Positions 16,477 to 25,332 of a stretch of DNA of 64,000 nt are shown here, piece by piece. Source of the stretch: Paenibacillus hemerocallicola (GTDB taxonomy: Bacteria; Bacillota; Bacilli; Paenibacillales; NBRC-103111). The notes beneath the pieces were generated by a model. The model saw only the letters and a program-made list of their open reading frames with translations. It was not told where the DNA came from and did not search any database. Positions within the stretch are counted from its first letter, which is position 1, and each line of letters opens with the position of its first letter. The DNA lies in the NCBI RefSeq assembly GCF_006265175.1, contig NZ_VDCQ01000007.1:1-64000 (forward strand), written 5' to 3'. A program made the translations under genes and the position numbers.

Positions 16477-17382
16477 TTACAGCGCTACGGTTTTGCCGTT
16501 CAGACGGCTCTCGTTGGCCGCTTCGATAAAGCGGATGACCGCGATCGTTTCCGTGAAATCGATAGCCGCGCCTTCGCCCTTGAACAACGGGACGATCCGC
16601 TCCAGCAGGCTGGCATAGTAAGGCTTCGCGTGCGCGTACACGTCCACGAACTGGCTGCCCTTCTCCCGATGCACCGTCGCGCCGAACTGGTTGTTGCCCT
16701 TGCGGTTGCCGCGAACCGTGGCGATTCTTCCGTCCGCCCAACGTCCGACGATAACGTCGTGGTCGTCGTTCGTCGTCACCGTTACGTCGACGCAGTCTTT
16801 GCCGAGTACGGCGAATACCATCTCGACCGTATGGATGCCATACCAATAGTAGCCCGGCTGAGTCGGCTGGATGGCCATCGGACCGTATGCGTCTACGCCG
16901 ATGATCGCGCCCTTCTCGGCATTGGCCAATACTTCCGTCAGTCCTTCCGCATAACGGAGCGCGGATGTGCTCATGACGGCGATGCCGTGCTTGGCCGCCA
17001 AAGCCGCGATTTGCTTGGCGTCTTCCGACGTTACCGCAAGAGGCTTGTCAATGAACACAGGCTTGCCGAACGGCGCGATTTTGGCAAACTGCTCCAGATG
17101 CACGCGTCCGTCTACCGATTCGAGCAAAATCGCATCGCTCAGCTCGGCTACCGCTTCGACCGAGTCGACGATTTGGACGCCCTGCTCGTCGCGCAGCTTG
17201 TCGGTAAAGCCCTGCACCCGGGAAATGCTCAATTCGAAATCCGGCGACCCGCCCGGAAAAGCGACTACGACTTTGCCCCCTGGCACATGATACGCATGGG
17301 TGGAATCGTTCAACAGCTGGGTAAAAGCGGTAACGTGGGACGTATCCAATCCGATAATTCCGATCTTCAATGCGTTCGACAT
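16477..17382 (-). CDS. Gfo/Idh/MocA-family oxidoreductase
   Basis: A 301-aa dehydrogenase, shorter than the other two in this window. The Rossmann N-terminus is KIGIIGLDTSHVTAF, a variant in which the usual GxGxxG is GLDTSH. The catalytic signature is KPVFIDKPLAVT, with DKP in place of EKP and the catalytic Lys kept. The C-terminal domain contains the substrate site (YYWYGIHTVEMVF). The start at 17382 has AGGAGGTG 6-7 nt upstream. It stands alone between its own terminator and the regulator gene 147 bp upstream. The substrate is not evident. Confidence 0.88.
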   Translation of the reverse strand: MSNALKIGIIGLDTSHVTAFTQLLNDSTHAYHVPGGKVVVAFPGGSPDFELSISRVQGFTDKLRDEQGVQIVDSVEAVAELSDAILLESVDGRVHLEQFAKIAPFGKPVFIDKPLAVTSEDAKQIAALAAKHGIAVMSTSALRYAEGLTEVLANAEKGAIIGVDAYGPMAIQPTQPGYYWYGIHTVEMVFAVLGKDCVDVTVTTNDDHDVIVGRWADGRIATVRGNRKGNNQFGATVHREKGSQFVDVYAHAKPYYASLLERIVPLFKGEGAAIDFTETIAVIRFIEAANESRLNGKTVAL

Positions 17383-17529
17383 GGAACGCACCTCCTCATC
17401 CATATTTTCCGTCGGCTTCGTACGAAGCCTGTTCCTCTAAGTACTATACCAAGAGAGGGAGCGGAAATATTGCCTTTTCTTTCGATCGGCTTCGCCTTTT
17501 TTTTCGATATTTCCCGATTCGGCGCAACG

Positions 17530-18876
17530 TTACCTGACCAGCTCGCTCAGAAAAGACAGCCGGTATATTTGCTTCGGCCGGCCTTTCGACTTGCCCTTCT
17601 CCTCGCCGATAATTTCGATCAGCCCGGAATCGAGCCACGCCAGCAAAAAACGATGCGTGCTGCGCACCGTGACGTCCAACACATTGGCCAGCTCCTGCGC
17701 CGTATAATCCGTCTTGCCGAAGCGTGTAACATGGGCGACGAGCTTGCTCAAATAGCCCGACGTCAGGCCGGCGTCTTCGGCCCGCTTCAGCAAGTTCGCG
17801 TCGATCAGCGACAGGTCGTACTCGTGCGGATGCGTCATCTCCAGAGGTCCGATCACGCTCTTGTCCTCGCGGACGATGAAGCAGATGTCTCCCCCGCTTT
17901 CCTTCGAATTGCGCAGCGCAAGTCTGGCGTGGGTACCGGCTTCATTGGCCGAACGCCCGAACCCGATGCCGATGCTGAGCGACAGCCCATAGTACTTCTC
18001 GACAACCCGGGCCAGCGGAATCGATTTGTAGCCGCCCGTCTCCCGCTCGAAAATGCCGCGGGTCGTAATGAACAAATATTCGTTTCCGCCCAGATGCGTC
18101 AAATGCCCGTCGAGCGACTCCACGTATCCGAGCAGCATCCGATGAATGTCCAGCTTGAGCCGCTGCACCTCGTGCTCCGACGTTTTTTTCTTCGCAAGAC
18201 GGTCGAATTCGTCCACGTGGATAAAACCGGCCACGATTTGCGACTCGTTGCTGCGGCGCGTCTCCGTCGACAGCAACGAACGCTCCAGCGACACGATGAT
18301 GTCCTGATCGGTAGGCAGCACCCATTCGTTCGGAATGCCTTGCTCCGTCAGCGCCGACGATACGGAACCTACGCTCGTGAGAGCTACCTTCACCCTGCCG
18401 GACTTGTACTGCTCGGCGTGGAATTCGATCAGCGCTTCCTTGGACACGAATTCGGACCCGGGATAGTGGACCGTTCCCTTATACACTTCTCCAAGCTCGC
18501 GGAAAGCTTGCTCCACCGATTGCTTGGATAATGTGTCGACCGACATTTCATCGAGCCCCCATCGTCTCTCGATGCGGAATAGCGCCCGGTACAAGCCCGT
18601 GCCCGACAAACGCACATAATGGACCGGAATTTTGAAATTCAGCTTTTCGACGGCCAGCCTGTACGGGACCGGTCCCGAGAACAAGATCACTTCCACGTGG
18701 TCCATCAGTTCCCGGGCAAGGTCCGGCGCCTCGTCCTCGCGGCTGTATGCCCGGGCGATCGGGTCGAACGACGGAAACCCCTTCAAGCAATGGTTCATTT
18801 TCTCGACGAGCGGCTCGGGACCGATAATCCCGATGGCGATGCCTTTGGCGGTCGGAGCCGTGTTCGTTTCGGCCAT
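17530..18876 (-). CDS. regulatory protein with degenerate GGDEF-like domain and C-terminal winged helix
   Basis: A 448-aa protein. Residues 1-180 look like a small-molecule sensor (GIAIGIIGPEPLVEKM, VEVILFSGPVPYRL). Residues about 205-345 look like a nucleotide-cyclase/GGDEF-type fold: THLGGNEYLFITT aligns with LGGDEF but reads GGNEY, so diguanylate cyclase activity is unlikely. Residues about 385-448 form a winged helix (YTAQELANVLDVTVRSTHRF, KGRPKQIYRLS). GGAGGCTGAACC precedes the ATG. It is 72 bp downstream of, and probably co-transcribed with, the M20 amidohydrolase, so it may control that gene. It is reminiscent of Firmicute GTP-cyclohydrolase-III-like regulators, but this is a guess. 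Confidence 0.7.
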   Translation of the reverse strand: MAETNTAPTAKGIAIGIIGPEPLVEKMNHCLKGFPSFDPIARAYSREDEAPDLARELMDHVEVILFSGPVPYRLAVEKLNFKIPVHYVRLSGTGLYRALFRIERRWGLDEMSVDTLSKQSVEQAFRELGEVYKGTVHYPGSEFVSKEALIEFHAEQYKSGRVKVALTSVGSVSSALTEQGIPNEWVLPTDQDIIVSLERSLLSTETRRSNESQIVAGFIHVDEFDRLAKKKTSEHEVQRLKLDIHRMLLGYVESLDGHLTHLGGNEYLFITTRGIFERETGGYKSIPLARVVEKYYGLSLSIGIGFGRSANEAGTHARLALRNSKESGGDICFIVREDKSVIGPLEMTHPHEYDLSLIDANLLKRAEDAGLTSGYLSKLVAHVTRFGKTDYTAQELANVLDVTVRSTHRFLLAWLDSGLIEIIGEEKGKSKGRPKQIYRLSFLSELVR

Positions 18877-18948
18877 GGTTCAGCCTCCAGACGTGACGTT
18901 ATAATCGCTTAAGCGGCCGGCGGAAATAATCGCCGCCTGCAGCCTTCC

Positions 18949-20136
18949 TTAGGTTAATCGGTTTAGCGCGACGGCCGCAAGAAGAGAAGCTCCGAGCGGC
19001 AAGCAGTCTTCCTCGATCCGGAATTTCGGATGATGAAGCCCGTAGGCGTGCTCCGCCCCTTCCAGAGGACCGGACCCGAGCCAGAAGAAGCAGCCCGGCA
19101 CGTTTTGCAAATAGAGCGAGAAGTCTTCGCCGGCCAGCGTCGGCGCCGCTTCGATACGGTTGTCCGCACCGATGACGGCTTCGACGGTCCGCTCGACGTG
19201 CGCGACGCAATCGTCGGCGCTAACGAGCACCGGCGTCATCTCGACGTAATCGACTTCGGCCTTGCAGCGATAAGCCTCGGCTATTTGGCCGGCAATACGG
19301 GTAATTCGCTCCTGCATTGTGCTCTGGACGCGCGGGGAGAACGTCCGAATCGTTCCGACCATCGAAGCGCGGTGCGGAATGACGTTATACGTGTCGCCGG
19401 CCTGTACGCTGCCGACCGTCACGACAACCGGATCGAAGGGCGATATTTCCCGGCTTACCGCCGTCTGCAGTCCCATTACGATGGCGGAAGCCGCGACGAC
19501 CGGATCGATGCTTTGATCCGGAATAGCTCCATGGCCGCCTTTGCCCGTCAGCGATATTTCGAAGCGGTCCACGGACCCCATCAACGAGCCATACCGGGTG
19601 GCGACTTTGCCGACCGCCAGCGTAGGCAAATTATGCAATCCGTATATTTCGTCCACGCCGTCGAGCGCGCCTTCTTCGATCATGAGCCGGGCGCCGCGAT
19701 TGATTTCTTCCGCGGATTGGAACAAGAAGCGGACGCTGCCGTTGATTTCGTCCTTCCGTTCCGCCAAAATGCGGGCCGCTCCCAGCAGCATCGTCGTGTG
19801 AGCGTCGTGTCCGCAGGCGTGCATGACGCCGGGGCGCCCCGATGCGAACGGCACGCCGCTTTCCTCCTCGATCGGAAGCGCATCCATATCGGCGCGAAGC
19901 GCAATCGTTTTACCCGGCTTGCCGCCGGACAGCTCGGCGACGATGCCGTGTCCGCCTACGCCGGTCTTGATCTCGAATCCGATCGCCCGCAATCGGTCCG
20001 CGACTTTCGCCGCCGTCTCCGATTCCTGCATGCTGAGCTCCGGATTGCGGTGCAAATCGCGCCGGAAATCGACCAGCTCGGATTCCATCCGTTGTCCCGC
20101 AGCGAGCAGCGGCTGCAGGGCGTTTGCTTGTGACAT
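18949..20136 (-). CDS. M20-family amidohydrolase (N-acyl-amino-acid type)
   Basis: A 395-aa cytoplasmic metallohydrolase. Metal-site motifs of the M20D group are present: MHACGHDAHTTMLLGAA, SAEEINRGARLMIEEGAL with the catalytic Glu, and GLHNLPTLAVGKVATRYG. GEDFSLYLQNVPGCFFWLG and GLHHPKFRIEEDCLPLGA supply the C-terminal ligand. Family members remove acyl groups from amino acids, peptides or auxin-like conjugates. AAGGAAGATCTTC precedes the ATG. The regulator at 17530-18876 follows on the same strand. Confidence 0.93.
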   Translation of the reverse strand: MSQANALQPLLAAGQRMESELVDFRRDLHRNPELSMQESETAAKVADRLRAIGFEIKTGVGGHGIVAELSGGKPGKTIALRADMDALPIEEESGVPFASGRPGVMHACGHDAHTTMLLGAARILAERKDEINGSVRFLFQSAEEINRGARLMIEEGALDGVDEIYGLHNLPTLAVGKVATRYGSLMGSVDRFEISLTGKGGHGAIPDQSIDPVVAASAIVMGLQTAVSREISPFDPVVVTVGSVQAGDTYNVIPHRASMVGTIRTFSPRVQSTMQERITRIAGQIAEAYRCKAEVDYVEMTPVLVSADDCVAHVERTVEAVIGADNRIEAAPTLAGEDFSLYLQNVPGCFFWLGSGPLEGAEHAYGLHHPKFRIEEDCLPLGASLLAAVALNRLT

Positions 20137-20603
20137 GAAGATCTTCCTTTCGTATCGCGTATCGTAACGGTTCGGTGCTATCGGGTCGAAACGGACTTCA
20201 ACGTTCGCAGGGGCAATCGCCGCGATATTGGAAAACCATCTATCCCGTTATCATTATCATAATCGTACATTGGGATCAAATCGTCAACCATGCTTCCGAA
20301 ACGATTCCGCGTATTCGCTGAATCCCGTCATTTTCGAGTTCATCCGCACATTGCGCCGGCGCCCTCGTTCCATTTCAAACGAATGAAATAGCGGAACGAA
20401 ATCGTTCATGGCGCCCGGCTGACGTTCCTGCGTCAAGCCGCTCGTCCGAACATTAACCGCTCCGCTATTTAGCGTCCCCTGCCATTATCTTAACGAGCCA
20501 AGCCATCTTCTTTGACTTCGTAATTTATTCAAATGTCTTGCTGTTCCAACCCTTTAAGGGGATGGCAGCCGCTCTCCGGATCATTCCTTACCGGTATCCC
20601 ATG
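20137..20603. other. intergenic region with a pair of AATAGCGGAAC-type motifs
   Basis: No gene was found. AAATAGCGGAAC (20386-20397) is partly matched in inverse orientation by CCGCTCCGCTATTT (20457-20470), a member of the palindromic family seen at 25915-26105, 35150-35345 and inside the dispersed element. Confidence 0.5.
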
Positions 20604-21548
20604 CTAGTCTTTCTTCTCCGTTTGCGCGCCGGCATCGTTTCCGGCGGCATCCGCGGCCGTTTGCTTCGGCGAGCCTTTCCGGTACAGCTGATCCATGATC
20701 TTCTTGCCGGTCGGAGTTTGGGCCAGTCCGCCCTTCGCCGTCTCGCGGTGTTTCTCCGGCATGCTCGACCCGACTTCCAGCATCACCTGGATCACTTCAT
20801 CCGACGGAATGACGCTGCGCACCCCGGCAAGCGCCATATCCGCCGCCGCCAGAGCGTTAACCGCCCCGAAGCCGTTGCGCACGATGCACGGTATTTCCAC
20901 GAGCCCGCCCACCGGATCGCAGATGAGCCCAAGCGTATTTTTGAGCGCCAGCCCTACCGCGTGCGCCGCCTGGGACGGCGTGCCTCCGCGCAGCTCGGCC
21001 ATCGCTCCGGCAGCCATGCCGATCGCCGACCCGACCTCCGCCTGGCAGCCGCCTTCGGCGCCGGAGACGAACGAATTGTTGGCGATGACGTAGCCGATCG
21101 CCCCGGCGGCGAACAAGGCATACGTCATCGTATCGTCATTCCAGCCGAACCGCTTCTGGCTGCTGACGAATACGCCCGGTATGATGCCGCACGAGCCGGC
21201 AGTCGGCGTCGCGATGATCCGCCCCATCGAAGCGTTTACTTCCGATACGGCCAGCGCGTTCGCCATCGCCTCCGCCGCAACGGCTCCGACGGACGTTTCA
21301 TTGCCTTCCATATATTGCATAACCCGCTGGGCGTCGCGGCCGGTGAGCCCGCTGCGGGATGTCGTGTCCTCGGTCAACCCTTTGCGGACCGCTTCCTTCA
21401 TGATCGCATAGTATTCGGACATTTTGCGGAATTCTTCCTGCTCGCTCCTGCCGGATTCGTTGGCCTGCTCTTCCAGCATAAGGCGGCCGAACGATTTGTT
21501 TTCCCGCTCGCACAGTTCGACCAACTGCTTCAGCGTACGAAATCTCAT
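20604..21548 (-). CDS. sdaAA: L-serine dehydratase, iron-sulfur-dependent, alpha subunit
   Basis: A 314-aa catalytic subunit that converts L-serine to pyruvate and ammonia using a [4Fe-4S] cluster. Family segments visible are GRIIATPTAGSCGIIPG, NNSFVSGAEGGCQAEVGSA and GLICDPVGGLVEIPCI, which carry the conserved cysteines (SCG, GGC, ICD, IPC). The ATG overlaps the stop of the beta-subunit gene in an ATGA tetranucleotide (21545-21548), which indicates translational coupling. The C-terminal tail after about residue 290 is low-complexity (Ala/Lys/Asp-rich) and longer than usual. Confidence 0.96.
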   Translation of the reverse strand: MRFRTLKQLVELCERENKSFGRLMLEEQANESGRSEQEEFRKMSEYYAIMKEAVRKGLTEDTTSRSGLTGRDAQRVMQYMEGNETSVGAVAAEAMANALAVSEVNASMGRIIATPTAGSCGIIPGVFVSSQKRFGWNDDTMTYALFAAGAIGYVIANNSFVSGAEGGCQAEVGSAIGMAAGAMAELRGGTPSQAAHAVGLALKNTLGLICDPVGGLVEIPCIVRNGFGAVNALAAADMALAGVRSVIPSDEVIQVMLEVGSSMPEKHRETAKGGLAQTPTGKKIMDQLYRKGSPKQTAADAAGNDAGAQTEKKD

Positions 21549-22234
21549 GGTGCTTCGCTCCCCCCATTTGCCGTCAAGTCGACCAAGCGGACATCGCGCA
21601 CCGTTGCCAGCTGCGCAATCTCTTGGATTACGTCCTCCGTCAGGGAATTGTCCGTGTCGATGACGGTGAGCGCTTCTCCGCTGCGTCCTTTCCGGTCGAC
21701 GGACATATGTCCGATGTTCACGTTCTCGCGGCTCAGTACACGGGTCACGTCGGCGATCATGCCCGGACGGTCATTGTGGAACAAAATCAGAGTGGGATAC
21801 ATGGCGGTAAACTTCACGTCGAATTCGTTCACGCCCAACATTTCTATATTGCCCCCGCCGATCGAAGCGCCGACCACGGTCACTTCCCGCTCTCCGCGAC
21901 GCAAGATCAGTTTGGCCGTATTCGGGTGCGGAAACTGTCCTTTTCCCTCTTTAAATGCAATGTCCATTCCGAGATGCCCGGCAATCGCGAGCGAAGAGGG
22001 GATGCGGGAGTCGTCGGTGTCGAAATCGAGCAAGCCGCCCACGATGGCAAGATCGGTGCCATGGCCTCGATACGTATCTGCAAAAGACCCGTAAAACAAA
22101 ATATCCGCCTTCTCCGGCAAATCGCCGAGAATGTGCCGCGCGACGCGTCCGATCCGGACGGCGCCCGCCGTGTGCGAGCTCGATGGTCCGACCATGGCCG
22201 GACCGATAATCGAAAAAACGTCTTTGAATCGCAT
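21545..22234 (-). CDS. sdaAB: L-serine dehydratase, beta subunit with ACT domain
   Basis: A 229-aa protein. The N-terminal part is the serine dehydratase beta domain (VFSIIGPAMVGPSSSHTAGAVRIG, YGSFADTYRGHGTD). The C-terminal residues about 150-220 are an ACT domain (PTLILFHNDRPGMIADVTRV, NIGHMSVDRKGRSGEALTVI), which in this enzyme type binds serine as a regulator. GAGGGG precedes the ATG. It is the first gene of the sdaAB-sdaAA pair and overlaps sdaAA by 4 bp. Confidence 0.96.
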   Translation of the reverse strand: MRFKDVFSIIGPAMVGPSSSHTAGAVRIGRVARHILGDLPEKADILFYGSFADTYRGHGTDLAIVGGLLDFDTDDSRIPSSLAIAGHLGMDIAFKEGKGQFPHPNTAKLILRRGEREVTVVGASIGGGNIEMLGVNEFDVKFTAMYPTLILFHNDRPGMIADVTRVLSRENVNIGHMSVDRKGRSGEALTVIDTDNSLTEDVIQEIAQLATVRDVRLVDLTANGGSEAP

Positions 22235-22286
22235 TGGACTAACCCCTCATTCTGCCCCGTCTTTCCTCATTTTATTCCGAACGGAC

Positions 22287-22315
22287 AAAAACGGACAGCG
22301 CTATTTCACTGTCCG
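22287..22315 (-). terminator. terminator of the aldolase/epimerase operon
   Basis: On the minus strand CGGACAG (22309-22315) pairs with CTGTCCG (22292-22298), followed by TTTTTG. It lies 13 bp beyond the stop at 22328 and before sdaAB. Confidence 0.75.
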
Positions 22316-22327
22316 CTTATGCGTTTA

Positions 22328-23395
22328 TCAATCGGCCAGCCACTCGCTCAAATGCCGCCGGACGAACTCGTCGTCGTTCAGATGCGGGTAATCGCGGTAC
22401 ATCCGGTCGATTTCCTCCGTCTGGCCGGGGGACAGCACTTCGTGCGGATTCAGGCACCACGTGCCCTTCATGAGCCCTTGGCGGCGCAGCACCTCGTGAA
22501 TGCCCGGGATGCAGCCGGCGAAATTGTGCGCAGGATCGAAGAAAGCCGCATTCGTTTCCGTCACTTCGATGTTGCGCGTCAGCCATTCTGCGGAAAGAGT
22601 CGCGTCGTTCCGCACCTGCTTGACTTCGTCAAGCAGCTCGACCGCTTTTTTCGTCCAAACGCACCAGTGGCCGAGCAGTCCGCCGACGATTTTTTTCTCG
22701 ACCGTTTGTCCGTCGACGTTGAAACGGTATGTCGTCAGCAGATCGGTTACGATATTGTCGTCATTGCCCGTGTATAGCGCGATTTCGTCGCGGCGCTTGG
22801 AATAAGCTACCGCCCGTACGACGTCGATCGTCTGGTAGCGGTTGAACGGAGCCATCTTGATCGCGACGACGCCGTCGATGTCGGCGAGCTGACGCCAGAA
22901 GTCGAAGCTGAAAATACGGCCGCCGACCGATGGCTGCAAGTAAAAGCCGATGACCGGGATTTTCTCGGCAACCGCGCGGATCCGCTCGAGATGCTGCTCC
23001 TCGGTCCATTCCTTCAGACCGCCCATGCTGACGAGTCCGGCGTCATAGCCGATCTTGACGGCAATGTCCGCTTCATTCAGCGCTTGCGCGGTCGGACCGC
23101 AAATGCCGGCCACTTTGATAAACGGACGATCCAATCCCGCCCGATCCGCCTCTTCGGCGGCGAGACGGAGAACCGGCTCGTACAAATTATGCTGCGGCTC
23201 GCGGATTTCGAATTGCGTCGAGTGGACACCTACGGCAACGCCGCCGGCGCCTGCCGCGATATAATAACGGGTTAACGCCCGCTGATGTCTTTCGTCCAGC
23301 TTCCGCTCCTCGGTCAGCGCGAGCGGCTGGGCCGGGATGACAAGGCCGTCGTGCAGCGCCTTCACTTGCTCGGGGCTTAATGGTTTGCGGCTCAT
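22328..23395 (-). CDS. dihydrodipicolinate synthase/N-acetylneuraminate lyase-family protein
   Basis: A 355-aa class I aldolase-fold protein, longer than typical DapA (about 290 aa). LTRYYIAAGAGGVAVGVHSTQ is the position of the family's GTTGE segment; KVAGICGPTAQALNEA, YDAGLVSMGG and GFYLQPSVGG follow. DGVVAIKMAPFNRYQTIDVV contains the likely Schiff-base Lys. The family cleaves or condenses pyruvate-type ketoacids. It starts 3 bp past the stop of the epimerase gene, so the two form an operon. The substrate is not evident. Confidence 0.88.
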   Translation of the reverse strand: MSRKPLSPEQVKALHDGLVIPAQPLALTEERKLDERHQRALTRYYIAAGAGGVAVGVHSTQFEIREPQHNLYEPVLRLAAEEADRAGLDRPFIKVAGICGPTAQALNEADIAVKIGYDAGLVSMGGLKEWTEEQHLERIRAVAEKIPVIGFYLQPSVGGRIFSFDFWRQLADIDGVVAIKMAPFNRYQTIDVVRAVAYSKRRDEIALYTGNDDNIVTDLLTTYRFNVDGQTVEKKIVGGLLGHWCVWTKKAVELLDEVKQVRNDATLSAEWLTRNIEVTETNAAFFDPAHNFAGCIPGIHEVLRRQGLMKGTWCLNPHEVLSPGQTEEIDRMYRDYPHLNDDEFVRRHLSEWLAD

Positions 23396-23398
23396 GGC

Positions 23399-24415
23399 TT
23401 AATATTTCCCCTCTCTTTCCTGGAAGTGGGTCGGCTTGTTCCACGTTTTGCCGTCGATTTCCACCCAATCCGCGATCCAGTCGATCATTTGAAGAATGCT
23501 GACGCGCGGGTAGCCGAACGTCTTGTGCGCTTTGGAGCAATTGCTGAGCAGCGCCGTGTCGGATTCTTGACCGGAAATATTCGCCTCGACGCCGAAACGT
23601 TTCGCGAACTCGCCCGCAACCCAGCGCATCGACAGCGTCTCCGGCCCGGACATGTTGAATACCGCAGGCGGCGTGCTGCACACATTCAGGCAGCGGATAG
23701 CCCATTCGTTGGCGTCTCCTTGCCACACGACGTTGAAGTGGCCCATCGAAACGTCAACCGGCAGTCCGGCTTTGACCGATCTGGCGATTTCCAGCAATAC
23801 GCCGTAACGGAGGTCGATCGCGTAGTTCAGACGGTAGATGGCCATCGGGATATCGTAGCGGTGGGAGAAGCTTTCGAATACGCGCTCGCGGCCGAGACAG
23901 GACATGCCGTACTCGCCGTTGGCTCCCGGAGGCGTATTTTCCGTCGCGCCGCCGGAAAATACCGGCGTAAGCGGATATACGTTGCCCGTCGAGAATACGA
24001 CGATGCGGGAGTTTCTATATTTTTCGGCTACGCGGCCCGGCAAATACGAGTTCATGGCCCAAGTGAAATGCTCGTTGCCCGTCGTGCCGAATTTGTTGCC
24101 GGCCATATAAATGACATTTTTGACGTCCGGCAGCTGCTGCAGCTGGTTGTCGTTCAGCAGGTCCACGCTGATCGTCTCGATCCCGTCCGCCTCCAGCTCC
24201 GCCTTCAGCTCTTTGTCGGAAAAGCGCGATGCGCCGTATATTTTTTTGTTCACGCCCGCTTGCTTCAATGCGTTTTGCGCCAGTCTCGCCAGACTCGGCC
24301 CCATTTTGCCGCCGATGCCGAGCAGCATAATGTCTCCGTCGATTGCTGCGATGTCTTTAACGAGCGCCTCGGAAGGCTCGGCCAGTTTGGCTTCTAATTC
24401 GGCAATTGTTTTCAT
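23399..24415 (-). CDS. NAD-dependent epimerase/dehydratase-family protein
   Basis: A 338-aa extended SDR. The nucleotide-binding segment is DIMLLGIGGKMGPSLARLA, a GGIGGKMG-type variant of GxxGxxG placed about 30 residues in. KNVIYMAGNKFG, RNSRIVVFSTGNVYPLTP and EYGMSCLGRERVFESF correspond to the family's core strands; the last replaces the usual YxxxK with C-x-x-x-R/E, so classical epimerase catalysis is doubtful. GGGAGTTCTT precedes the ATG. It is co-transcribed with the DapA-like gene, 3 bp downstream. Confidence 0.85.
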   Translation of the reverse strand: MKTIAELEAKLAEPSEALVKDIAAIDGDIMLLGIGGKMGPSLARLAQNALKQAGVNKKIYGASRFSDKELKAELEADGIETISVDLLNDNQLQQLPDVKNVIYMAGNKFGTTGNEHFTWAMNSYLPGRVAEKYRNSRIVVFSTGNVYPLTPVFSGGATENTPPGANGEYGMSCLGRERVFESFSHRYDIPMAIYRLNYAIDLRYGVLLEIARSVKAGLPVDVSMGHFNVVWQGDANEWAIRCLNVCSTPPAVFNMSGPETLSMRWVAGEFAKRFGVEANISGQESDTALLSNCSKAHKTFGYPRVSILQMIDWIADWVEIDGKTWNKPTHFQEREGKY

Positions 24416-24544
24416 AAGAACTCCCTTCGATTTGGCAAAATATAAACTTGCTTACCTTAAGATTAGGCTATATCGGTATTAAAAGACAAGTCTATTAAAT
24501 GTCCATTAGTAACGCTTACACATAAGCGGGTTCCGGCTCATGCC

Positions 24545-24583
24545 AAAAAGCATCCGTCCGCCCTTGTCAGGCAACAGGATGCT
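24545..24583 (-). terminator. terminator of the TetR gene
   Basis: On the minus strand AGCATCC (24577-24583) pairs with GGATGCT (24549-24555), followed by TTTTGG. It lies 62 bp past the stop at 24645. Confidence 0.65.
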
Positions 24584-24644
24584 GATTGCTACAACCGGCT
24601 GCCGCCGTCATCGGCGCAGACGGGATGAATATTCGGACGCCCGG

Positions 24645-25235
24645 TTAACGGAGAATACGATCGAGGTGGTAAGACACGACCTCCTTGATCCGTTCGCCGG
24701 TCAGACGCTCGGGGCATGTCACTCCGTGAACGACGAGCCCGTCCACCATCGCGTGCATTCTCTTCGCTTCGAGCTCCGCATCGATGCCCGGCTTCGTCAA
24801 GTCGAGGCGTATAAGATCGTCCGTGAGCTGGCGGAAGAGGGCATGAAGCGAATCGTGGACCTCGCGCAGCATCGCGCCCAGCGACGGATCGGCAATCGCC
24901 TTGCCCGCGAAGGCGAACCAAACCTGGCATTCGGCCAAACGGTCGTCGTCGAGCGGGACGAGCTCCGCAATGATCGCCTCCATTGCTTGGCGGGGACCGC
25001 CGTTCCACTCCATGCTCCTCAACCGGCTCTCCACTCTGTCCGAGACGAGTCTCATGGAAAAAGCGAGCAGCTCGGAATGCGTCGCAAAATAATGGCGAAG
25101 CGAGCCGAGCGACATTCCCGCCTCTTCGGCGACGTTGCGCACGGATACTTCGTCGATTCCTTTGCTGCGAATGATGCGCCAAGCGGCTTCCGCCAGCTGA
25201 ATTCGGCGGCTGTCATGATTTACGATTTTCGGCAT
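24645..25235 (-). CDS. TetR-family transcriptional regulator
   Basis: A 196-aa protein. The N-terminal helix-turn-helix reads RIQLAEAAWRIIRSKGIDEV then VRNVAEEAGMSLGSLRHYFA. The C-terminal ligand domain is of the BetI/TetR_C_6 type (AECQVWFAFAGKAIADPSLG, MHAMVDGLVVHGV). It is divergent from the membrane protein at 25333 with 97 bp between them, which holds inverted repeats. A TATAAT (25242-25247) lies only 7 bp before the ATG with a TTGTAT 18 bp upstream of it, so this mRNA may have almost no leader. Confidence 0.93.
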   Translation of the reverse strand: MPKIVNHDSRRIQLAEAAWRIIRSKGIDEVSVRNVAEEAGMSLGSLRHYFATHSELLAFSMRLVSDRVESRLRSMEWNGGPRQAMEAIIAELVPLDDDRLAECQVWFAFAGKAIADPSLGAMLREVHDSLHALFRQLTDDLIRLDLTKPGIDAELEAKRMHAMVDGLVVHGVTCPERLTGERIKEVVSYHLDRILR

Positions 25236-25264
25236 GCTCCGATTATATCACGGTTGTTTTTCAT

Positions 25265-25312
25265 AATACAATCGTGTTAAAATAAATTCGGTTGTTTTAA
25301 TACATTTGTATT
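25265..25312. promoter_or_regulatory. candidate TetR operator region
   Basis: AATACAA (25265-25271) and TTGTATT (25306-25312) are exact inverse copies, and TTAAAA/TTTTAA lie between them. The region lies in the divergent TetR/membrane-protein promoter space, where a TetR repressor would act on both genes. Confidence 0.45.
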
Positions 25313-25332
25313 GAAAAAGGAGTTTTACATCG

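Noticed and set aside
16447-18531. A 694-codon plus-strand frame opposite the Gfo/Idh and regulator genes
   Set aside because: It spans two genuine minus-strand genes and a terminator and has no recognisable protein content.
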